From an uncultured bacterium (lineage in GTDB: Bacteria; Cloacimonadota; Cloacimonadia; Cloacimonadales; Cloacimonadaceae), in the NCBI GenBank assembly GCA_938009275.1, contig CALLHY010000063.1, positions 27,616 to 91,615 on the forward strand: a DNA stretch of 64,000 nucleotides, in the 5' to 3' direction. Positions 26,136-34,636 of this stretch are shown here, piece by piece. The position numbers and the translations under genes are program-made. The first letter of the stretch is position 1. Each line of letters opens with the position of its first letter. The notes under the pieces are model-generated. The model did no database searches and was not told where the DNA came from. It saw only the letters and a list, made by a program, of their open reading frames with translations.

Positions 26136-27065
26136 TTAATTATCTTCATGGTTGGCATTAAAAATCAGTGTGATATATTCGTCAATAGTTTTGTTTACAC
26201 CCATGCTGATCAGGTTGGCATGGATGAGATTAAGGAAAAGAACAGAAGTAGTTACACGTCCCACGCCACCTGGGACAGGGGTTATAGCTAAAGCCTTGTC
26301 CTGGCATGATATGTAGTCTATGTCTCCAACGTATTGCTGCTTTCCATCTTGATCGGTAATCTCATTTATTCCTACATCAATTAATACCGAATTGTCCTTA
26401 ATCATGTTTGCTTTCACAAAATTGGCAAGTCCAATCGCAGAGATAAGAATGTCAGCTTCAGCGGTAATGCTTGCGAGATTTGCAGTTTTGCTATGACAAA
26501 CAGTTACTGTAGCGTTGGTAAAAGCCTTTTTCCATAGGAGGATATTCATTAGTGGTTTTCCAACTACATTACTTCGACCAAGGATAACCACTTTCTTTCC
26601 GAGGGGATTAATATCGTAGTATCTCATCAAATAGAAAACGGCAGCAGGTGTGCAAGGTAGAAAGCCATCCGATTCCATAATTATCTTTCCCATATTTATC
26701 GGATGAATGCAATCTACATCTTTGTCGGGATGTATAGCTAAGTTTACAGCAGCATCAGATAGATGCCTGGGGAGAGGCTTCTGAATCATGATTCCGTGAA
26801 TACTATTATCTCGGTTAGCCGCTACTATCCTATCAATGAAGGCATCCTGGCCAATGCTGTCGGGTATCTGTTCCAGGCTAACCCTACAGCCAAGCTTTGC
26901 ACCGCTAGCAATAATGCTTTGAACGTAATATGATGAGGCTGGGTCATTACCCACCTGGATCAATAACATGTGAGGGCTCAGGTTATAATCGGCAATCAGT
27001 CTTTTGCTGGCTGAGTTTATCAATGCTGTAACAGGTTTACCTACCAGGGCTTGATTTTGCTTCAT
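26136..27065 (-). CDS. folD: FolD-family methylenetetrahydrofolate dehydrogenase, variant active site
   Basis: FolD normally oxidises 5,10-methylene-THF and hydrolyses 5,10-methenyl-THF in the cytoplasm. The 309-residue protein has the family layout: NPASS-type loop as GNDPASSYYVQSII (residues 39-52), IHGIMIQKPLPRHL, PDKDVDCIHPINMGK, PCTPAAVFYLMRYY, and the NADP-binding VVILGRSNVVGKPL. In ordinary FolD the motif Y-V-x-x-K provides the catalytic lysine; here it reads Tyr-Val-Gln-Ser-Ile. The Gln of the Q-x-P-L-P motif and the Asp of K-D-V-D are kept. The dehydrogenase half is likely intact; cyclohydrolase activity is doubtful. It follows ymdB by 24 bases. Confidence 0.87.
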   Translation of the reverse strand: MKQNQALVGKPVTALINSASKRLIADYNLSPHMLLIQVGNDPASSYYVQSIIASGAKLGCRVSLEQIPDSIGQDAFIDRIVAANRDNSIHGIMIQKPLPRHLSDAAVNLAIHPDKDVDCIHPINMGKIIMESDGFLPCTPAAVFYLMRYYDINPLGKKVVILGRSNVVGKPLMNILLWKKAFTNATVTVCHSKTANLASITAEADILISAIGLANFVKANMIKDNSVLIDVGINEITDQDGKQQYVGDIDYISCQDKALAITPVPGGVGRVTTSVLFLNLIHANLISMGVNKTIDEYITLIFNANHEDN

Positions 27066-27089
27066 GTGTTTTCCTCGTGGTTTGGTTTA

Positions 27090-27866
27090 TTAATCAGCAG
27101 ATCGCTTTATTCTTACGATGTTGGTAGCTGTTCCGGTTAGGGGGTTAATGTCTATCAGTACACCATTAATCTGTAGCCCTTGGTCAGCAGACTCATATCG
27201 GTTTGGAATAGAGGTTACAAACTTGTCGACAATGATGCTCTTCTTTATTCCGATAACGCTATCATGAGACCCGGTCATCCCCGCATCTGTTATGTATGCA
27301 CATCCTTGGGGAAGTATTTCTTCATCAGCTGTTTGGATGTGGGTATGGGTACCTATAACGGCTGCCAGTTTTCCATCGGAAAACCAGCCCATAGCACGCT
27401 TTTCGCTGGTTGACTCTGCATGAAAATCCAAAAGTAGGGGAGGGTGGTCTGGATTCTTAGCCAGGAAACTTTCAAGAGTGCCGAAGGGACTGTCACACGA
27501 GGGCATATACACTTGACCGCATAGACATATTATTCCCAGCCTGGTACCATTCTTTTCTAATATCAGATATGGACTGCCGGGGGTGGTATCTGGGAAGTTC
27601 ATGGGCTTCACTATTCTTGATTCTTTGCGTAAATAGTCTAATGCTTCCACTCTGTCCCAAAGATGATTTCCCCCCGTCACTGCGTCAACCCCGAGATGTA
27701 ACAGCGGATGTAAGGTTTTCTCTGTTATACCCTTTCCATCAGCTAGATTCTCTGCATTGGCGATAATAAAATCCGGCTTGAATTCATCCTTCAAGCCGGC
27801 TAAGGTATTAAATATGGACTGTCTTCCAGCCTTGCCGAAAACATCACCAAAGAACAGAATCTTCAT
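27090..27866 (-). CDS. ymdB: YmdB-family metallophosphoesterase
   Basis: The 258-residue protein shows the YmdB motif set: FFGDVFGKAGRQSI at the N-terminus, NAENLADGKGIT at about residue 40, GGNHLWD near 65, LLDFHAESTSEKRAMGWFSD near 145, and GTHTHIQTADEEIL near 172. These residues bind two metal ions. In Bacillus YmdB hydrolyses 2',3'-cyclic nucleotides and affects biofilm and motility genes. Its gene directly follows rny with a one-base overlap, and the rny-ymdB pairing is widely conserved, consistent with a link to RNA turnover. Function in this organism is inferred from the family. Confidence 0.92.
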   Translation of the reverse strand: MKILFFGDVFGKAGRQSIFNTLAGLKDEFKPDFIIANAENLADGKGITEKTLHPLLHLGVDAVTGGNHLWDRVEALDYLRKESRIVKPMNFPDTTPGSPYLILEKNGTRLGIICLCGQVYMPSCDSPFGTLESFLAKNPDHPPLLLDFHAESTSEKRAMGWFSDGKLAAVIGTHTHIQTADEEILPQGCAYITDAGMTGSHDSVIGIKKSIIVDKFVTSIPNRYESADQGLQINGVLIDINPLTGTATNIVRIKRSAD

Positions 27867-29437
27867 TACTTTGCCATTGCAATTTGTCTGGTTTCGCGGA
27901 TAACCGTTACTTTGATCTGTCCCGGGTATTGTACTTGTTTCTCAATGTTTGCGGCTATCTCGGTAGCTAGTAAGGCTGTTGTTCCCTCGTCAACAACGCC
28001 GGGCTCAACTATTATTCTAAGCTCACGACCTGCCTGGATGGCGTATGATTTGCTAACGCCTTCTACGGAGTTGGCAATTTCTTCCAGTTTTGCCAGTCTT
28101 TGCATGTAGGTTTCTAACATCTCTCTGCGAGCGCCTGGGCGTGCACCGGATATGGCATCGGAAGCCTGAACAAGGGCAGCATAAACTGATGTTGCTTCTA
28201 CTTCTTCGTGGTGTGCCTCGATGGCATTCACGATGAGCTTGCCTTCGCCATTCTTTCTGGCTAGATTAGCGCCAATTATTGCATGAGTACCGTCAAACTC
28301 ATGGTCGACTGCCTTTCCAATGTCATGCAGTAGTCCTGTTCTTCTGGCAATTTCCTGATCTAAGCCAAGCTCTGCAGCTAGAATTCCACAAATCCAGGCT
28401 GCCTCAATGGAGTGCTGCAAAACATTCTGGCCGTAACTGGTACGGTAATGCAAGCGTCCAAGCACCCTGATGAGATTGGGTGAGATATTGTGAATGTTGG
28501 TTTCCAATACTGCCTTTTCCCCAATCTTCATTAGCGTTTCTTCCATTTCTTTTGTGGTTTTTGCCACCACTTCTTCTATTCTACCAGGGTGAATGCGACC
28601 ATCGGAGATAAGCTTCTCCAGGGACAATCTGGCTATTTCCCTTCTAACGGGATCGAAACAGGACAGAACAACTGCTTCAGGAGTGTCATCAATAATCAAG
28701 TCTACACCGGAAGCTTTCTCAAAGGTTCGTATGTTTCTACCTTCACGACCTATAATCCGTCCCTTCATCTCATCTGAGGGCAATGAAACTACAGATACTG
28801 TGGTTTCAGAAACGTGATCTACTGCCATTCTCTGGATGGCAGTAGAAAGGATCTCCGTAGCCTTCTTGCTGGCATCAAGCTTAAGTTGTTCAATGGTTAA
28901 TCTAGCGTCGTTTGCAGCAACCTGTCTGGCTTGGGAAATAAGCTCTTCCCGTAGTTTTGCCACGGCTTCTTCCCTGGTTAATCCCGCTATCTCGGCAAGT
29001 TTGTTTTTTTGTTCGGAGATAGTGGATTCCAGTTCTACCTTCTTTTGGCTTAGCTCATCTTCTTTGGATTTTAATTTTTTCTCTTGTTCGGTTAAGTTGC
29101 TTTCTTTTTTGTCCAGCGAATCAAGGCGCTTGTCTAAGCTGCCTAAGCGTTCGTTATATTTCTTTTCTTGAATACGCAGCTCTTTTTGTCGTTCCTTAAT
29201 CTCTTCGTCCATTATCCGTTTTTGCTTGAACCATTCTTCTCTGGCTTCAAGAATTGCGGCTTTCTTGGCTGTTTCAGCCTCTTGTTTGGCATCTTTTTTA
29301 ATGTCTTCGGCGATCTGGGATGCTTGGCTGATTAGTTTGAAGGTGCTGTTGCGTCGGATAAGGTAGATAACTATTCCGACAACAAAACCAACTACTACTC
29401 CCAACGCAAGAGCCAGGATGGGATTTATCTGTGACAT
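27866..29437 (-). CDS. rny: Ribonuclease Y
   Basis: RNase Y is a membrane-anchored endoribonuclease that starts mRNA decay. The 523-residue protein has an N-terminal membrane helix (PILALALGVVVGFVVGIVIY), a long charged coiled coil to about residue 200, a KH domain (GRIIGREGRNIRTFEKASGV, about 228-247), and an HD domain with the metal-binding pair in RTGLLHDIGKAVDHEFDGTH (about 370). Length is usual. The gene overlaps ymdB by one base and follows a 6S-like RNA on the same strand. No start-codon doubt: ATG at 29437. Confidence 0.96.
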   Translation of the reverse strand: MSQINPILALALGVVVGFVVGIVIYLIRRNSTFKLISQASQIAEDIKKDAKQEAETAKKAAILEAREEWFKQKRIMDEEIKERQKELRIQEKKYNERLGSLDKRLDSLDKKESNLTEQEKKLKSKEDELSQKKVELESTISEQKNKLAEIAGLTREEAVAKLREELISQARQVAANDARLTIEQLKLDASKKATEILSTAIQRMAVDHVSETTVSVVSLPSDEMKGRIIGREGRNIRTFEKASGVDLIIDDTPEAVVLSCFDPVRREIARLSLEKLISDGRIHPGRIEEVVAKTTKEMEETLMKIGEKAVLETNIHNISPNLIRVLGRLHYRTSYGQNVLQHSIEAAWICGILAAELGLDQEIARRTGLLHDIGKAVDHEFDGTHAIIGANLARKNGEGKLIVNAIEAHHEEVEATSVYAALVQASDAISGARPGARREMLETYMQRLAKLEEIANSVEGVSKSYAIQAGRELRIIVEPGVVDEGTTALLATEIAANIEKQVQYPGQIKVTVIRETRQIAMAK

Positions 29438-29454
29438 ATACTATCCTTTATGTA

Positions 29455-29612
29455 ATCTATGAAGCCTTTGTTTCCCAAGGCGAATTAAAGTGCCCGCATG
29501 AACCGTGTATGCTTGTCCTTTCAAAGCCAAGCATTAAGTGGGTATCTACCTTGTGAACTTTATGTATCCGAAACTGGTCGGCACGCACGCCGCTCATGGC
29601 TTGATTCCCGAT
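29455..29612 (-). ncRNA. ssrS: Likely 6S RNA
   Basis: The 220-base gap between zapA and rny holds no open frame but can fold as a long rod on the minus strand. AAGCC near 29598-29602 pairs with GGCTT at 29462-29466. GTGCC pairs with GGCAC closer to the centre, and ATGCTTG/CAAGCAT forms a terminal-side hairpin. Words such as GGTAGATACCCAC, ACACGG and TGCGGGCAC are like those I recall from 6S RNAs of other bacteria. 6S RNA binds housekeeping RNA polymerase and is often encoded next to zapA, as here. Exact ends are uncertain, and no covariance search could be run. Confidence 0.68.
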
Positions 29613-29657
29613 ATTATTTTAGCTTTAATGCAACTCATATCACGAATTCTGCAGGCA

Positions 29658-29927
29658 TTATACTTCTGGTATTATCATTGATATCATCTGATTCAATCTT
29701 TCGAGATCAGCACTCAATTCAATGTTCTTATCGTGTAGTACAAAAACCTGTTCTTGTTGTTGAAGGCAGATTAATAGCAGCAGCTTGGTAAAATCGAGAC
29801 TGTCGTAGTTCTCTATCAGCTCGTTGATCTGGCGATTAATCTCGTCTGCTACTCTCCTGGTTCGATCAGGATTATCACTGCGAAGACGAAAGCGCCGTCC
29901 AAAAATCTCCACTTCAACAGATTGCAT
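29658..29927 (-). CDS. zapA: Cell division protein ZapA
   Basis: The 89-residue product matches ZapA: an N-terminal strand region MQSVEVEIFGRRFRLRSDNP, then RVADEINRQINELIENYDSL, and a long C-terminal helix for tetramer formation. ZapA binds FtsZ polymers and stabilises the Z ring in the cytoplasm. Length is normal. It starts three bases after a small coiled-coil protein gene that may be its partner, and it precedes the likely 6S RNA. In many bacteria zapA lies near pheT and rny, as here. Confidence 0.9.
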   Translation of the reverse strand: MQSVEVEIFGRRFRLRSDNPDRTRRVADEINRQINELIENYDSLDFTKLLLLICLQQQEQVFVLHDKNIELSADLERLNQMISMIIPEV

Positions 29928-29930
29928 GTG

Positions 29931-30254
29931 TTATTCACCACCCTCAATAAGGGGGAAGATGCTATCGATCTTTTTAATTGCTCCCTCGGCCATGCTCTCA
30001 AAACCTGAAAGCATTTTCTGCAGATCATTGTATTTGGCTTCCAAAGCGTTAAACTCGTTTTGCAAAGCGTTCAGTTGATCTGTTTGATTAGCACTTATCT
30101 GGCTACTCTCTTCAATCTGGCTGAATAGCTGGAAGTTTTCTTCCGTTAGTTGAGCATTTTGGGTCTCTAATTCTTCGATCTTCTTTTTGTCTAAAGTGTA
30201 TTGATCTATCAGTTTCTGAATTTTGTCGGTTAGGTTTACAACGTGACTTTCCAT
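29931..30254 (-). CDS. Small coiled-coil protein, ZapB-like by position
   Basis: This 107-residue protein is almost entirely heptad-like, with Leu, Gln, Glu and Asn, from VNLTDKIQKLIDQYTLDKKK to LNALQNEFNALEAKYNDLQK. No signal peptide or membrane helix is seen. Small coiled-coil genes between pheT and zapA are common and are sometimes ZapB-like division proteins. The sequence alone does not prove this. It is three bases from both neighbours, so it is co-translated with pheT and zapA. Confidence 0.65.
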   Translation of the reverse strand: MESHVVNLTDKIQKLIDQYTLDKKKIEELETQNAQLTEENFQLFSQIEESSQISANQTDQLNALQNEFNALEAKYNDLQKMLSGFESMAEGAIKKIDSIFPLIEGGE

Positions 30255-30257
30255 CTT

Positions 30258-32810
30258 TTACCTCATGTTTATTTGCCAAGTTTCCTTAAGCATTGTTATT
30301 ACAGATTCAACAAGATGATCTATACGTTCATCTGTCAATGTTTTTTCTAAGTCTTGGAATTTAATATGAATCGAGAGGCTACGTTTACCCTCTGGTATCT
30401 GCTTGCCTCTATATTCATCAAATACGCTAACATCGCCGATAATGGAGCTATCCAAGCTCATAATGCCATCTCTAATGTCACGATACATCACGCTATCATC
30501 AATCAGGAAAGATAAGTCTCTGGTTACTGATGGATAGCGTGGGATGGGCTTGAATTTCAAATTGATATACCTACAAAGCTCTACAATCCTGTCTGCATCA
30601 AGGTTTATTAGCCACACATCTTGCTTCAGGTCTATCAGGTCTATTCCAAAAGCCTCAGCAATTGGGGCACTCAGCTTTCCAAAATAGGCAATCTCCCTGT
30701 CATTTTGTATATAACTATAGCCATCACCTGATGCCAAGAAAGGTTTGTTAACCGCTGAAACTGTGCATCCAGAAATGCCAAGCAATTCTAAAAGCTCTTC
30801 AACCAGTCCCTTGGCATGATATAATCCCAGCTTTACCGCCTTATCTTGCCAATGCTCATCTCTATCCACACCGGTGATAACTGCGCTCAATTGAACAAGC
30901 TCTACATGCTTAGCATTATCTAACAGGTAGGTTTTCCCCAGCTCAAAGAGCTTTACGTTCTTTTCACCATGATTAATGTTGTAGGCAAGATTAATTAGCA
31001 ACTGCGGTATCAAAGAGGTGCGCATAACGCTCATGGCACTGCTTTGCGGGTTGCGCAGAGTGATCATCTTCATCTCGGGATCATTGGCATTATAGCCCAG
31101 CTTTTGCATCAAAGCAGCATCGGTGAAGCTGTAATTAAGAGTCTCGTAACACCCACGAGATACCACATAATCAGTCATCTGACGCTTTATCCGGTAGGCA
31201 TGCCTGTCCATTATGCTGGGTTGAACTTTGCGGGCAGGTGCGGCATCATAACCGTCTAATCTGGCTAGCTCTTCTATGAGGTCTATCTCGCGTTCAAGGT
31301 CTACCCGATAGGGAGGGACTCTGAAATATAGGGTATGAACGCAATCTGGCAGTTCGGTGAATTCGGTTACTCCACGCTTCATCTCTTCGCCATGATGACA
31401 AAATACATCCTCTATACTGGCAATCTGTCCGGGTTTCCAATTTCCATATTGCAAGAAACTTAACCCAAGCTTACCCAAGAAGTCCATTATCTTGTCCCCG
31501 TCCATGTAGTAACCAATTACTTGCTCATATCGCTTAGGTCGGATACCCAGAATTATCGGCACGCTTGGACTTTGCCAGTCATCATGCACAGTAGAACACA
31601 TTGTGGCATCGGCAAGCTCGCAAATAAGCTGCGCAGCTCGCAAAGAAGCAGCTTCCACCGTATATTCGCTTAGGTGTCTTTCAAAACGGTAGGATGAATC
31701 GGTGCTAATCTTGTGTTTATAGGATGTCTTGCGAATTGAGCCGGGCTCAAAGGCTGCACTTTCCAGCACAATACTGGTGGTTTGCTGCGATATTGCAGAT
31801 ATCTTTCCGCCCATAACGCCTGCGAGTGCTGAGGGCTTTTCACCATCGGCAATCACTAATTCATCTCCATCCAGAAGATAGCTTTTAGAGTCCAGACTAA
31901 TGAATTCTTCTTTGTTTTCAGCAGTTCTGATTACAATTGCGGGTATCTGTTCATTGGCTATGGGTGCCAATTTACTATAATCAAAAGCGTGCAGCGGGTG
32001 ACCCTGTTCCAGGAGAACGAAATTGGTAATATCTACAAGGTTGTTAATTGGGCGCAAACCAGATTTTATAAGACAGCTCTTAAGCCAAAGCGGTGATTCT
32101 TTTATCTGAACGTTGCTGAACAGCCTGGCCGTATATCTGGGACACAAGTCTCTGTTTTGGTTAATAAGCTTAAGAGGTAGTTCCAACTGTGTAGAAACAG
32201 GTTCCGGCAGCTTTACTTCCGGCATACGCAAGGGTCGGTTCAGCTTTGCAGAAAGGTCTCTGGCAATGCCAATGTAGCCAAGCAAATCAGGTCTGTTGGG
32301 AGTAATCTCCAGCTCAAACACTGTATCGGGCAAGCCATAAAGCTCATTTGCAGGCACGCCAATAGTAGTGTCTGAGGGCAGCTCAATTATTCCGCCATGG
32401 TTGTCGGAGATACCGAGTTCTTTTTCGGAGCAAAGCATCCCGTGGGATTCTACACCCCTAATCTTTGCCTTGGAGATTGTAAACTCTGGCAATGCTGTTC
32501 CTGGCATGGCTATTAACACCATCAATCCGCTACGGCAGTTTGGCGCACCACAGATTATCTGTACACAGGCATTCTCATCTTTTTCGGGATAGGAATAGCT
32601 GCCAATATCTACTTTGCACAGGTGCAAATGGTCAGATTTCGGAACAGGCTCTGCTGATAAAATGCGCGCACTAAAAACAGTTTCGGGCAATGCAGGCATG
32701 GGTGTGATGCCCTCAACTTCTATTCCGGCAAAGGTTAGCAGCCTGTCAAGTTCATCAACCGAACTGGGTAAATCAATGTACTTAGCCAGCCAATTCAAAG
32801 CTATCTTCAT
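30258..32810 (-). CDS. pheT: Phenylalanyl-tRNA synthetase beta subunit
   Basis: PheT (850 residues) forms a heterotetramer with PheS to charge tRNA-Phe. Domains in order are a short N-terminal part MKIALNWLAKYIDLPSSVDE, an OB-fold tRNA-binding domain (FSARILSAEPVPKSDHLHLC), the B3/B4 editing domain with NNLVDITNFVLLEQGHPLHA, the B5 domain, the catalytic-like core with RNPQSSAMSVMRTSLIPQLL, and a C-terminal FDX-ACB domain with PRYPSVTRDLSFLIDDSV. It overlaps pheS by four bases. Length is close to the usual 800 or so. The normal pheS-pheT order and coupling are kept. Confidence 0.97.
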   Translation of the reverse strand: MKIALNWLAKYIDLPSSVDELDRLLTFAGIEVEGITPMPALPETVFSARILSAEPVPKSDHLHLCKVDIGSYSYPEKDENACVQIICGAPNCRSGLMVLIAMPGTALPEFTISKAKIRGVESHGMLCSEKELGISDNHGGIIELPSDTTIGVPANELYGLPDTVFELEITPNRPDLLGYIGIARDLSAKLNRPLRMPEVKLPEPVSTQLELPLKLINQNRDLCPRYTARLFSNVQIKESPLWLKSCLIKSGLRPINNLVDITNFVLLEQGHPLHAFDYSKLAPIANEQIPAIVIRTAENKEEFISLDSKSYLLDGDELVIADGEKPSALAGVMGGKISAISQQTTSIVLESAAFEPGSIRKTSYKHKISTDSSYRFERHLSEYTVEAASLRAAQLICELADATMCSTVHDDWQSPSVPIILGIRPKRYEQVIGYYMDGDKIMDFLGKLGLSFLQYGNWKPGQIASIEDVFCHHGEEMKRGVTEFTELPDCVHTLYFRVPPYRVDLEREIDLIEELARLDGYDAAPARKVQPSIMDRHAYRIKRQMTDYVVSRGCYETLNYSFTDAALMQKLGYNANDPEMKMITLRNPQSSAMSVMRTSLIPQLLINLAYNINHGEKNVKLFELGKTYLLDNAKHVELVQLSAVITGVDRDEHWQDKAVKLGLYHAKGLVEELLELLGISGCTVSAVNKPFLASGDGYSYIQNDREIAYFGKLSAPIAEAFGIDLIDLKQDVWLINLDADRIVELCRYINLKFKPIPRYPSVTRDLSFLIDDSVMYRDIRDGIMSLDSSIIGDVSVFDEYRGKQIPEGKRSLSIHIKFQDLEKTLTDERIDHLVESVITMLKETWQINMR

Positions 32811-33841
32811 CGTGATTCTCCTCTGAATTGCCTTAGCATTCTTAAGTCGTTTTCGAACAGAATTCTCATATCGGGAATGTTATACTTTAGCATGGCAATG
32901 CGCTCAATCCCCAAGCCAAAGGCAAAACCTGTATAAATTTCAGGGTCTATGCCAACTGTCTTAAACACGTTGGGGTCAACCATACCGGCTCCACCCATTT
33001 CCAACCAACCGGAATGCTTGCACACTCTACAGCCGGCTCCACCACAAACCACGCAAGAGATATCCATCTCAGCGCTTGGCTCTGTGAAGGGAAAGAAGTG
33101 GGGGCGTATTCTGGTGCCCACATTGGCTCCGAACATAATTGAAGCAAACTGAGACAAGGTATTGGTTAGATCGGCTAAGCTGATACCTTTATCCACTACC
33201 AATGCTTCTACTTGATGAAATACAGGTGAATGCGATGGGTCGGGCTTGTCATTGCGATAACAACGTCCCGGAGAGGCAATCCGTATGGGAGGAGCGAAGC
33301 TCTCCATCACCCTGATCTGCACAGTTGATGTCTGGGTGCGCAGCAATCCTCCCCCTACCAGATAAAAGGTATCTGCAAGGTTTCGGGAAGGGTGATTGGC
33401 AGGAGTATTCAGAGCATCGAAATTGTGGAAATCATCTTCGATATCCGGCCCTTCGGCAATCTCATAACCCATGCTGATGAAAACGTCATCAATCTCTTTA
33501 CGGATAATGCTTAAGGGGTGATAACCACCCTTTGCACTGAAGATTGAAGGCATGGACAGATCGGTATTAGAACCTGCTGCTTTGCTATTCCATGCGGCTT
33601 CTTTAACCTTCTTAGCCTGAGCATCAATAAGGTTTTCTATCTTAGTACGGCTTTCGTTTATCAGGTTTCCGAATGCCGGACGTTCTTCCTGGGGAAGCTC
33701 TCGTAAGCGGGCAAACAGTCCGTTTAACAGACTTTTTTTGCCTAAGTACTGAGCTTTAACGTTCATCACATCGTTCTGGTTGCTGCAAGCCTGAATGTCT
33801 TTTTCAGCTTGTTGAACGAGTTCGTTTAGTTGCTCTCGCAA
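32807..33841 (-). CDS. pheS: Phenylalanyl-tRNA synthetase alpha subunit
   Basis: The 344-residue catalytic subunit has an N-terminal coiled coil, followed by class II synthetase motifs: GYEIAEGPDIEDDFHNFDAL, RIASPGRCYRNDKPDPSHSP (motif 2), and near the end GFAFGLGIERIAMLKYNIPD (motif 3). It carries a Cys pair CVVCGGAGCRVCKHSGWLE, a common insertion in PheS. Its ATG is at 33841. The gap to rplT upstream is about 150 bases with hairpins, so its expression may be adjusted separately from the ribosomal genes. Confidence 0.97.
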   Translation of the reverse strand: MREQLNELVQQAEKDIQACSNQNDVMNVKAQYLGKKSLLNGLFARLRELPQEERPAFGNLINESRTKIENLIDAQAKKVKEAAWNSKAAGSNTDLSMPSIFSAKGGYHPLSIIRKEIDDVFISMGYEIAEGPDIEDDFHNFDALNTPANHPSRNLADTFYLVGGGLLRTQTSTVQIRVMESFAPPIRIASPGRCYRNDKPDPSHSPVFHQVEALVVDKGISLADLTNTLSQFASIMFGANVGTRIRPHFFPFTEPSAEMDISCVVCGGAGCRVCKHSGWLEMGGAGMVDPNVFKTVGIDPEIYTGFAFGLGIERIAMLKYNIPDMRILFENDLRMLRQFRGESR

Positions 33842-33994
33842 TGCACTTTCCTTATCTGGTCTGCTATAGATATATCTTTGTCAGGCAAAGCTGCCTGTTA
33901 CGCACTCAGCGTGCCCACACTAATACAAGGCAGGGATGTCTGAGGTGGATAAAGCTTTATGATATCAAGGTCTATCCACCGTCATCAGTAAAGT
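33842..33994 (-). other. Structured leader between rplT and pheS
   Basis: Two clear hairpins lie in this gap: GGTGGATA/TATCCACC at 33944-33980 and CAGGCA/TGCCTG at 33882-33897. Between them is an ACGC/GCGT pair. No T-run follows either one on the minus strand. The region could be an attenuator, an RNA processing site or a protein-binding leader for pheST. Confidence 0.5.
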
Positions 33995-34345
33995 TTATAA
34001 GCCTTTGGCAATCTCAACCAGCTTGGCAAAAGCAGGTGCATCGTGCCAGGCAAGGTGAGCCAGAGTTTTGCGATTGATGTCTATATTGGCTTTGTTTAGC
34101 CCGTTTATAAACTTGCTGTAGCTCATGTCATTCAGACGGCAAGCAGCATTAATACGGGTAATCCACAAGCTTCTAAACTGGCGTTTTTTAAGCTTACGGT
34201 GAGCAAAGGAAAAGGCCATTGCGCGTTCGACGGTCTGTCTGGCTACGCGGTAAGTGGTTCCACGGCAGCCAAAGAAGCCGCGGGCTCTAAGCATATATTT
34301 TTTTCTTCTACGATGGGCAGCGACGTTATTAGTAGTTCTTGGCAT
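33995..34345 (-). CDS. rplT: 50S ribosomal protein L20
   Basis: The 116-residue protein is typical L20: basic N-terminal arm MPRTTNNVAAHRRRKKYMLR, then RGFFGCRGTTYRVARQTVER and RSLWITRINAACRLNDMSYS. L20 binds 23S rRNA early in assembly and in other bacteria represses its own operon by binding the leader mRNA. It follows rpmI by 15 bases in the normal infC-rpmI-rplT order. Confidence 0.98.
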   Translation of the reverse strand: MPRTTNNVAAHRRRKKYMLRARGFFGCRGTTYRVARQTVERAMAFSFAHRKLKKRQFRSLWITRINAACRLNDMSYSKFINGLNKANIDINRKTLAHLAWHDAPAFAKLVEIAKGL

Positions 34346-34360
34346 TTTTCAATCTCCTCT

Positions 34361-34555
34361 TTAGATTCCCAGCATCCGGTATACTCTTCCCTCGTCGCAT
34401 TTGCGAACGATGGCACTGGTGCGTAGGTTACGTTTTAGCTTGGGTGATTTCTTGGTTTTGATGTGTGCGCTTTTGGCATGATGACGCACTACCTTACCCG
34501 ATCCGGTAACCTTGAATCGTTTGGCGGCAGATCTGTTTGTTTTGATCTTAGGCAT
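34361..34555 (-). CDS. rpmI: 50S ribosomal protein L35
   Basis: The 64-residue protein is basic and matches L35: MPKIKTNRSAAKRFKVTGSG, KVVRHHAKSAHIKTKKSPK and the conserved RNLR stretch. It has AAGGAG just before the ATG. The 80-base gap to infC holds a small CAGCAATATTGCTG hairpin at about 34590-34603 that might belong to an L20-dependent leader. Confidence 0.97.
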   Translation of the reverse strand: MPKIKTNRSAAKRFKVTGSGKVVRHHAKSAHIKTKKSPKLKRNLRTSAIVRKCDEGRVYRMLGI

Positions 34556-34636
34556 TTTTATCTCCTTAGGTTTATACTTTCTTTAGCTCAGCAATATTGC
34601 TGATGGACAATATATTCATGTGCCTATGGCACTTTA

